Origin: Microcella alkalica
GTDB lineage: Bacteria; Actinomycetota; Actinomycetes; Actinomycetales; Microbacteriaceae
Assembly: GCF_014137945.1 (NCBI RefSeq)
Contig: NZ_JACGWX010000002.1
Span: forward strand, 310,001-374,000
Direction: 5' to 3'
DNA: 64,000 nt
Within the stretch, counting starts at the first letter, position 1. Each line of letters opens with the position of its first letter. This document shows, piece after piece, positions 55,428 through 64,000 of the stretch. The notes under the pieces are model-generated. The model was not told the origin of the DNA and searched no databases. It was given only the letters and a program-made list of their open reading frames with translations. The translations under genes and the position numbers were made by a program.

Positions 55428-56804
55428 GTGCGTCGACGGCTCATCGTCGTGTTCCTCGTGCCTCTCGTGGGCGTGCTCCTGGTCCTGGGCGGGGCCTACG
55501 CGTGGAGCGCGGCGCGCAGCATCCAGCAGGAGCAGATCTCGCAGCTGCTGGGGGACGTCGCCTACTTCGTCACGAGCGCTCGGCAGGCCCTGCGGTCGGG
55601 GAGCCCCGAGGTCGTCGCGAGCGAGGCGGAGCGCTACTTCGAGCTGTACGGCACGCGCGTGCTCGTCATCGACCGCGCCGGCGCCCCGTGGGTCGATGGC
55701 GCCGACGAGCAGCGTGTGCTCGATGAGGCCACGACGGCGCAGGTCCAGCTCGCGCTCGCCGGCCGTCGCGGTGAGGTTCCGGAACCGGCGCCCCCGTGGG
55801 CGCTGAGCGACTCGGTGATGGTGGAGCCCGTGATCGACAACGGGGAGGCGATCGGAGCCGTCGTGGTCACCGCGAGCGGAGACATCGCTCGCGAGACGAT
55901 CCTGAGGCAGTGGGGGCTCCTGCTGGCCGGCGCGATCCTCGCCACCTCGGTCGGCATCCTCGTCGTGTTCCGGCTCGCCAACTGGGTGCTCAGACCCATC
56001 CGACGCGTCGACCGCGCGATGGAGGCGATCGAGCGGGGCGAGGTGGAGGCGCGCATCGCCGACGAGACCGGGCCGCCCGAGCTGCGCAGCATGATCCTGA
56101 TCTTCAACCGCATGGCGGAGGAGATCGAGAAGGTCATGTCGCGCCAGCAGGAGTTCGCTCTCAACGCCTCGCACGAGCTCCGCAACCCCCTCAACGCGCT
56201 GCTGGTGAGGGTCGAGTACCTCGCGACCGGTCTCGACGAGGAGTGGGAGCGCGACGTCGAGGAGACCCGTGAGGAGGGGCGGCGGATGACGCGCATCCTC
56301 GACACGCTCCTGAATCTGGCTCGGAGCAGCGAGCGCGGAGCCGAGCCCGGGGAGGTGGACGTCGTCGACGTGGTCCGGGGGCGGGTGGAGGCCTGGACGC
56401 AGGCTGCCGCGCAGGCCCGCGTCAGCCTCGTCGCCGATGCGGCCGAGCCCGTTCTGGCCGTCACCGACCGCACGATCCTTGAGAGCGCGCTGGATGCCGT
56501 GATCGACAACGCGGTCAAGTTCTCGCCGGCCTCGACACGCGTGGAGGTCTCGGTCACCGACTCCTCCGAGGGCTGCGAGATCGTCGTGCGCGACCACGGA
56601 CCCGGCGTCGAGGACGACGAGCTCGCGCACCTGGCTGAGAGATTCTGGCGCAGCCCGCGCAATCGCAGCACGCCGGGCTCGGGCCTCGGCCTCGCGATCG
56701 CGACCGATCTGTTGCACTCCATCGGCGGCAGGCTCCGCGTGGCGTCCCCGGAGGGCGGCGGGCTCGCCGTGCACCTTCGGCTGAGCAGCGGGGAGCCGTC
56801 ATGA
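55428..56804 (+). CDS. Sensor histidine kinase
   Basis: 458 aa. Two membrane helices (about 5-27 and 161-182) enclose a sensor domain of about 130 residues outside the cell. HAMP (about 183-235), HisKA with His249 in ASHELRNPLN, and HATPase with DAVIDNAVKF, VRDHGPGV and GSGLGLAIA follow. GTG start. It overlaps the TAXI lipoprotein gene, which suggests that the lipoprotein brings the ligand to the sensor domain. Confidence 0.92.
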   Translation: MRRRLIVVFLVPLVGVLLVLGGAYAWSAARSIQQEQISQLLGDVAYFVTSARQALRSGSPEVVASEAERYFELYGTRVLVIDRAGAPWVDGADEQRVLDEATTAQVQLALAGRRGEVPEPAPPWALSDSVMVEPVIDNGEAIGAVVVTASGDIARETILRQWGLLLAGAILATSVGILVVFRLANWVLRPIRRVDRAMEAIERGEVEARIADETGPPELRSMILIFNRMAEEIEKVMSRQQEFALNASHELRNPLNALLVRVEYLATGLDEEWERDVEETREEGRRMTRILDTLLNLARSSERGAEPGEVDVVDVVRGRVEAWTQAAAQARVSLVADAAEPVLAVTDRTILESALDAVIDNAVKFSPASTRVEVSVTDSSEGCEIVVRDHGPGVEDDELAHLAERFWRSPRNRSTPGSGLGLAIATDLLHSIGGRLRVASPEGGGLAVHLRLSSGEPS

Positions 56805-57757
56805 GGGGAACGGCTCGCCGGGCGCTCGCGGCCGCACTGACCGGGGTCATCGCGATCGCGACGCTGAGCGGATGCGGCGGCACGTCGGCGCCGGAACGAT
56901 TCTCCATCGCGGGAGGCGGCGTGACGGGGGTCTACTACTCCTTCGGCGATCAGCTCGCCGAGGTGCTCTCCAGCAGGCTCGGCTCGGAGGTGACGGTCGA
57001 CGAGACGAACGGCTCGGTCGACAACCTCCTGCGCGTCGCCGAGGGGCGCGCCCTGTTCGGCTTCGCTCAGAGCGATGCCGCCGCCGATGCGGTCGCCGGC
57101 GTCGGGGCGTTCTCCGAGCCGCTCGACGTGCAGGCCGTCGCGCGGCTCTACGACGAGTACGTGCACGTCGTGGTGCGCTCCGACTCCGACATTCGCCAGA
57201 TCGCCGACCTCGCCGGGCGAGCTGTGTCGCTCGGGGCGCCCAGCTCCGGTGTGAACATCGTGGCGACGCGGGTGCTCGACGCCGAGGGCCTCGCTCCGAC
57301 CGACGTCGATGACGAGGCCCTGGGGCTGACGGAGTCGATCGCCGCGTTCCGCGACGGCGAGATCGAGGGGTTCTTCTGGGTGGGCGGCGTTCCCACTCCG
57401 GGGTTGGCCGAGCTGTTCACCGACGCGCCCGCCCGGCTGCTGCCGATCGGGTCGGAGACGGTCGACCGCGTGAACGGGGCGCACGGCGGCGCGTACCGGC
57501 TCGCGGAGTTCCCGATCGGCGCGTACGGACGCACGCAGGCCACGGCGACGATGACGGTGCCCAACTACCTCATGGTCGCGGAGAGCGCCCCGGACGACCT
57601 CGTGCGCGCCGTCATCGCCGTGCTGTTCGAGTCGCGGTCCGCGATCGCAGCGGAGGTCCCGGCGGCGGCTCTCCTCGACCGGCGGCAGGCCATCTTCACC
57701 GATCCGGTCGATCTGCATCCGGGCGCCGTCGCCTACTACAGCGAGTCGAGGCGCTGA
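56801..57757 (+). CDS. TAXI-type solute-binding lipoprotein
   Basis: 318 aa, TRAP-transporter TAXI family. Signal and lipobox LSGC (Cys25). The family core is FSIAGGGVTGVYYSFGDQLAEVL, FAQSDAA, LGAPSSGVNIVATRVL and FFWVGGVPTPGLAEL. Characterised members bind glutamate or similar acids. No TRAP membrane proteins are nearby; instead it overlaps the kinase gene (ATGA), so it probably acts as a sensor partner. The following ABC transporter is glutamate-type, which fits. Confidence 0.9.
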   Translation: MRGTARRALAAALTGVIAIATLSGCGGTSAPERFSIAGGGVTGVYYSFGDQLAEVLSSRLGSEVTVDETNGSVDNLLRVAEGRALFGFAQSDAAADAVAGVGAFSEPLDVQAVARLYDEYVHVVVRSDSDIRQIADLAGRAVSLGAPSSGVNIVATRVLDAEGLAPTDVDDEALGLTESIAAFRDGEIEGFFWVGGVPTPGLAELFTDAPARLLPIGSETVDRVNGAHGGAYRLAEFPIGAYGRTQATATMTVPNYLMVAESAPDDLVRAVIAVLFESRSAIAAEVPAAALLDRRQAIFTDPVDLHPGAVAYYSESRR

Positions 57758-57780
57758 GCGCTCTCGCGCGCCCGACCGTT

Positions 57781-57832
57781 CGCTCAAGAATCGCTCAAGG
57801 CCTGCGGCGGTCGGACCTCGGGGTCTTAGCGT
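57781..57832 (+). promoter_or_regulatory. Direct repeat and promoter of the glu operon
   Basis: cgctcaag occurs at 57781-57788 and 57792-57799, 11 bases apart, one helical turn, as in OmpR-family sites. The -10 tagcgt (57827-57832) lies 27 bases after the second copy, so the repeat abuts the -35. The response regulator at 54754 is the natural candidate. Confidence 0.62.
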
Positions 57833-57965
57833 GAAGCCGTGTCACCAATGTCGATGCGCTCGCTCATCGTTGTCCTCGGGATGTGTAAACCCGACGACAT
57901 CAGCAACGGGCTAAGCTCCCGCGATCCGCTGTTGGTCACTAACCGAGGACGAAGGGATGGCACTG

Positions 57966-58706
57966 ATGGCTGAACCGTTGGTCGCGATCGAACAGATCAA
58001 CAAGTCGTTCGGCGAGGTGCACGTCCTCAAGGACATCTCCACGACCGTGGAGAAGGGCGAGGTGGTCGTCGTCATCGGGCCCTCCGGCTCGGGCAAGTCG
58101 ACCTTCTGCCGCGCGATCAATCGCCTGGAGACGATCGACAGCGGCCAGATCCGCATCGACGGCACGCCGCTGCCGGAGGAGGGCACCCAGCTCGCCGCTC
58201 TCCGCGCCGACGTCGGCATGGTCTTCCAGTCTTTCAACCTCTTCGCGCACAAGACCGTCCTCGAGAACGTGACGCTCGCGCCGATGCGCGTGCGCGGCAC
58301 GTCCAAGGCCGAGGCCGAGAAGCGCGCGATGGAGCTCCTCGACCGGGTGGGCGTCGCCAACCAGGCGCAGAAGATGCCCGCGCAGCTCTCCGGCGGCCAG
58401 CAGCAGCGCGTCGCGATCGCTCGCGCGCTCGCGATGGACCCGAAGCTCATGCTCCTCGACGAGCCGACGAGTGCGCTCGACCCGGAGATGATCAACGAGG
58501 TCCTCGACGTCATGGTGCAGCTCGCGAAGGACGGCATGACGATGATCGTCGTCACCCACGAGATGGGCTTCGCCCGCAAGGCCGCCGATCGCGTCCTGTT
58601 CATGGCCGACGGCCGCATCCTCGAGGATGCCCCGCCCGCGTCGTTCTTCGACGACCCGAAGACCGACCGCGCCAAGGACTTCCTCTCCAAAATCCTCAGC
58701 CACTGA
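57966..58706 (+). CDS. gluA: Glutamate-type amino-acid ABC transporter, ATP-binding protein
   Basis: 246 aa. Walker A GPSGSGKST is at 38-46, signature LSGGQQQR at about 140, Walker B LMLLDEPTSALDP. It is the polar amino-acid uptake type (GlnQ/GluA). ATG 57966 is preferred because gaaggg lies nine bases upstream; ATG 57957 directly touches that site. Powers the permeases GluC and GluD. Confidence 0.9.
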   Translation: MAEPLVAIEQINKSFGEVHVLKDISTTVEKGEVVVVIGPSGSGKSTFCRAINRLETIDSGQIRIDGTPLPEEGTQLAALRADVGMVFQSFNLFAHKTVLENVTLAPMRVRGTSKAEAEKRAMELLDRVGVANQAQKMPAQLSGGQQQRVAIARALAMDPKLMLLDEPTSALDPEMINEVLDVMVQLAKDGMTMIVVTHEMGFARKAADRVLFMADGRILEDAPPASFFDDPKTDRAKDFLSKILSH

Positions 58707-58769
58707 GCTCACGTTCCACAGGCCCATTCCGAAATGCACCACTCGATCCGACACCAAGGGGTACAGCAC

Positions 58770-59702
58770 ATGCGCATCACACGGAAGAGCACCATCCTCA
58801 GCGCGGCGGGCGCCGCGCTGCTCCTGGGCCTCACGGCCTGCGGCCCGGCCGGCAGCGCCGGACCCGGCGGCGTGGACGAGCCCGACGAGGGCGGCGAGAC
58901 CGCCACCGGCAACGGCCCGTACAGCCTCGAGATCGCCGAGAACCCGGAGTTCGAGGAGGGCACGACGATGGCGGAGCTCGCCGAGGCGGGCACCATCCGC
59001 GTCGGCACCAAGTTCGACCAGCCGCTGTTCGGCCTCCAGGGCCCCGACGGCGTCCCCGTCGGCTTCGATGTCGCGATCGCCGCACTCGTCGCCGCCGAGC
59101 TCGGCATCGCGTTCGAGGACATCGAATGGACCGAGGCCCAGTCGGCCGTCCGCGAGTCGTTCCTCGAGTCCGACCAGGTCGACATCGTCGTCGCGACGTA
59201 CACGATCAACGACGCCCGCAAGGAGCGCATCGACTTCGCCGGCCCGTACTTCGTCGCCGGTCAGGACATCATCGTCGCCGCGGGCAACCCGGAGGGCATC
59301 ACCGGCCCCGAGGACCTCGAGGGTCTCCCGGTCTGCTCGGCGGAGGGCTCGACGCCCGCCGCGACGATCTCCGAGGAGTACGGCGCCGATCTGCTCGCCG
59401 CCGGCGCGTACAGCGACTGCCTCGACCCGCTCCGCAACGGCCAGGTCGTCGCGGTCACGACCGACAACGTGATCCTCTCGGGCTTCGTCGACCAGAACCC
59501 CGGCGAGTTCGAGCTGCTCGGCGAGACCTTCACCGAGGAGCCCTACGGCATCGGCCTCCCCATCGGCGATGACGCCTTCCGCACGTTCATCAACGACGTG
59601 CTCGAGGAGGCCTTCGAGGACGGCACGTGGGCGCGCCTCTACGAGGAGACCGCGGGCACCGTCCTCGAGGTGCCCGAGCCGCCGTCGGTCGACCGCTACT
59701 AG
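58770..59702 (+). CDS. gluB: Glutamate-type ABC transporter, substrate-binding lipoprotein
   Basis: 310 aa. Signal with lipobox LTAC (Cys26), an acidic Gly-rich linker, then the type 3 solute-binding fold: GTIRVGTKFDQPLFGLQGPDGVPVGFDV split over about 85-115, IDFAGPYFVAGQDI, and CSAEGSTPAATI. Specificity for glutamate is inferred from the GluABCD layout. A strong hairpin follows and separates it from the permeases. Confidence 0.9.
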   Translation: MRITRKSTILSAAGAALLLGLTACGPAGSAGPGGVDEPDEGGETATGNGPYSLEIAENPEFEEGTTMAELAEAGTIRVGTKFDQPLFGLQGPDGVPVGFDVAIAALVAAELGIAFEDIEWTEAQSAVRESFLESDQVDIVVATYTINDARKERIDFAGPYFVAGQDIIVAAGNPEGITGPEDLEGLPVCSAEGSTPAATISEEYGADLLAAGAYSDCLDPLRNGQVVAVTTDNVILSGFVDQNPGEFELLGETFTEEPYGIGLPIGDDAFRTFINDVLEEAFEDGTWARLYEETAGTVLEVPEPPSVDRY

Positions 59703-59723
59703 GCGCTCGCCGCGACACCCGGA

Positions 59724-59753
59724 GTGCGGGGCGGCCGCAGGGCCGCCCCGCAC
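59724..59753 (+). terminator. Strong hairpin between gluB and gluC
   Basis: A perfect thirteen-pair stem (gtgcggggcggcc and its complement) with a gcag loop, followed by catccttctc. It could attenuate transcription into the permeases or protect gluAB mRNA, giving more binding protein than permease. Confidence 0.8.
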
Positions 59754-59784
59754 CATCCTTCTCATCTGACGACTGGAGAACCGC

Positions 59785-60428
59785 GTGCAGTTCCTCATCG
59801 AGAGCGGCGACGTGCTGCTCGAGGGCTTCCTCGCCACTCTGCGCATGCTCGCGCTCACGGTGCTGCTCGCGCTGCCGCTGGGCGTCGTGCTCGCGGCGAT
59901 GCGCATCTCGCCCGTGCCGAGCCTTCGCTGGGTCGCCACGGGCTTCACCGAGCTGTTGCGCAACACGCCGCTCACGCTCGTGTTCTTCCTGCTCGTCTTC
60001 GTCGTGCCGCGCCTCGGTGTTGTGGTCGACTTCCAGATCAGCGCCGTCATCGCGCTCACGCTCTACACGGCCCCCTTCTACGCCGAGGCGATCCGCTCGG
60101 GCGTCAACTCGGTGCCGGTCGGTCAGGCCGAAGCGGCCCGCTCCGTCGGGCTCACGTTCAGCCAGACAGCCCGCTTCGTGATCATCCCGCAGGCGCTGCG
60201 CTCGGTCGTGCCCCCGCTCATCAACGTCACGATCGCCCTAACCAAGAACACCTCCGTCGCCGGCGGCTTCCTCGTCTTCGAGCTCTTCGCGTCGAGCCGC
60301 CGTCTGGCGAACTCCTACGCCGACGAGACGATTGCGATCTTCCTCGCGGTCGCCGCCTGCTACCTGCTCGTGACGATCCCTCTCGGCCGCATCGCGGACC
60401 GCCTCGAGAAGAAGGTCGCGGTGATGCG

Positions 60429-60432
<4 letters not shown>
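59785..60432 (+). CDS. gluC: Glutamate-type ABC transporter, permease
   Basis: 215 aa, His/Glu/Gln/Arg-type permease with about five helices. The EAA-like loop is GVNSVPVGQAEAARSVGLTF followed by IIPQALRSVVPPL. GTG has ggag upstream. Its stop overlaps gluD. Confidence 0.92.
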
Positions 60433-62390
<1,958 letters not shown>

Positions 62391-62391
<1 letters not shown>

Positions 62392-64000
62392 TGCGCATCC
62401 CGCTGAGCTGGCTCCGCGAATGGGTCGACGTTCCCGCCTCGGGCGACTCGGCGACGGATGCCGATCACGTGCACGCCGCGCTCGTCAAGGTCGGCCTCGA
62501 GGAGGAGGGCGTCCACGGCGGCGCTCTCACGGGGCCGATCGTCGTCGGCGAGGTGCTCGACTTCGTCGAGGAGCCGCAGTCGAACGGCAAGACCATCCGC
62601 TGGTGCCAGGTGCGCACCGGAACGACGGTCGAGGGCGAGCCGGAGGTGCGCGGCATCGTGTGCGGCGCACGCAACTTCATGATCGGCGACCTCGTCGTCG
62701 TGTCTCTGCCCGGCGCGGTGCTGCCCGGCCCGTTCCCGATCTCGGCCCGCAAGACCTACGGCCACGTCTCCGACGGCATGATCGCCTCGGCGCGCGAACT
62801 GGGCCTCGGTGACGATCACGACGGCATCCTCCGCCTCGCCGAGCTCGACGTCTCCGCCGAGCCCGGCACTGATGCGATCGCCCTGCTGGGGCTGGATGAC
62901 GTGGCCGTCGAGGTCAACGTCACTCCCGACCGCGGGTACACGCTCTCCATCCGCGGCATCGCCCGCGAGTACTCCCACTCGACCGGCGCGTCCTTCCGCG
63001 ACCCGGCCAAGGCGCTCGAGGTGGGGGAGGGGCTCGGCCACTCCGTCATCGTCGATGACCAGGCGCCCATCCGCGGCCGTCGCGGGTGCGACGTGTTCGT
63101 CACGCGCGTCGTGCGCGGGATCGACGCGACCCGTCCGACGCCGCGGTGGATGGTTTCGCGCCTGCAGCTCGCGGGCATCCGCTCGATCTCGATCGCCGTC
63201 GACATCACCAACTACGTGATGCTCGAGCTCGGCCAGCCGATCCACGTCTACGACCTGGCGCGGCTCACGGGCGGCATCACCGTCCGGCGCGCCCATCCGG
63301 GCGAGTCCCTCGTCACGCTCGACGATCAGACCCGCTCCCTCGACGCGGAGGATCTGCTGATCACCGACGAGTCGGGCCCCATCGGCATCGCCGGCGTCAT
63401 GGGCGGCGCGAGCACCGAGGTGAGCGACGCAACCACCGACGTGCTCATCGAGGCCGCGAACTTCGACCCCGTGTCGATCGCGCGCTCGGCTCGCCGGCAC
63501 AAGCTCCCGAGTGAGGCGTCGAAGCGCTTCGCCCGCGGCGTCGACCCGCTCGTCGCCGAGCCCGCCGCCCAGCGCGTCGCCGACCTCCTCGTCGAGCACG
63601 CGGGCGGCACGATCGACGATCTCGGCTCGGCGTGGATCGAGGCCAAGCGCCCCGAGTCGATCGCGCTCGCCGAGGGCTTCGTCGACCGCCTCATCGGCGT
63701 CGACTACTCGCTCGACGAGGTCACCGACTCGCTCGGCGCGGTCGGCTGCAAGCTCAAGCCCGAGGGCGACGGCTGGCTCGTCGAGCCGCCGAGCTGGCGC
63801 CCCGACCTCGTCGACGCCCCGTCGCTCGCCGAGGAGGTCGCCCGCATCGTCGGCTACGACCGCATCCCCTCCGAGCTGCCGGTGGCCCCTCCCGGGCGCG
63901 GCCTCACGCGCTCGCAGCACGTGCGCCGCGGCGTCGGCCGCGCGCTCGCCGCCGCGGGCCTCACCGAGGTGCTCGCCTACCCGTTCGTCCGCAGCGCCGA
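62391..64000 (+). CDS. pheT: Phenylalanyl-tRNA synthetase beta subunit (5' part)
   Basis: First 536 codons; the gene runs past the window end without a stop. It opens with MRIPLSWLREWVDVP, followed by the tRNA-binding EMAP-like domain (IVVGEVLDFVEEPQSNGKTI in pieces, about 50-155), then B3/B4 editing domain (DVAVEVNVTPDRGYTLS, ITNYVMLELGQPIHVYD) and B5 (KRPESIALAEGFVDRLIG). ATG is coupled to the pheS stop. Confidence 0.96.

Overview
This 64 kb window is high-GC chromosomal DNA of an actinobacterium, most likely a member of the Microbacteriaceae. The evidence is the codon use, frequent GTG starts, many leaderless promoters of the form TANNNT 6-9 bases before a start codon, and typical actinobacterial genes and gene orders: PriA-type HisA, DUF3046 next to recA, a ClgR-like regulator after pgsA-cinA, ThyX, RNase J next to dapA, DUF1844 before infC, and lexA divergent from a LysM division-inhibitor candidate. 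The species cannot be named from the sequence alone.

Layout. (1) 1-8400 is a defence region. It holds the end of a type I methylase (hsdM), hsdS with a visibly lower-GC recognition domain, an Mrr-type endonuclease, a HEPN/Abi-like protein and, after an opposite-strand membrane protein with a duplicated extracellular domain, hsdR. (2) 8400-16100 runs from rpsO to pnp. The two are separated by about 5 kb of accessory genes, including three tandem, translationally coupled, divergent paralogous lipoproteins. (3) 16100-30000 is a mixed metabolic and redox section. It contains a PEBP protein, a proton-pumping-type rhodopsin, an aldo/keto reductase with a neighbouring TetR regulator, a likely self-regulated persulfide-detoxification operon (CoA-disulfide reductase-rhodanese fusion, rhodanese, CstR-like repressor), dapB, a thioredoxin/DUF4395/OsmC/epimerase operon, thyX, and a DUF559-type endonuclease gene bracketed by 42-base inverted repeats. 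(4) 30000-46900 is a conserved housekeeping backbone: dapA, RNase J, ftsK, pgsA, cinA, clgR, DUF3046, recA, recX, miaB, miaA, dapF, an RsmC-like methyltransferase, hflX and lexA. (5) 46900-53800 holds the SOS-linked LysM protein, his genes (hisC-hisB-hisH-priA), sseB, DUF1844 and infC-rpmI-rplT. (6) 53900-64000 holds a TrmH-family methyltransferase, a two-component system with a TAXI-type binding lipoprotein, a glutamate-type ABC transporter (gluABCD), and pheS-pheT, where pheT runs off the end.

How parts work together. LexA boxes lie before recA, before lexA and before the LysM gene, giving a compact SOS circuit. The CstR-like repressor probably binds the ATACCCC-AG-GGGGTAT-type palindrome in its own operon promoter. 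The TAXI lipoprotein probably feeds the adjacent histidine kinase, and a direct repeat just upstream of the glu promoter fits an OmpR-family response regulator, which suggests that the pair controls the transporter. No tRNA, rRNA, CRISPR array, prophage or intact insertion sequence was seen. The most unusual items are the lipoprotein triplet, the DUF559 gene with inverted repeats, the rhodopsin without a helix-B histidine, the TAXI-kinase-transporter module, and infC with an ATC start and a long Lys/Ala/Pro tail.
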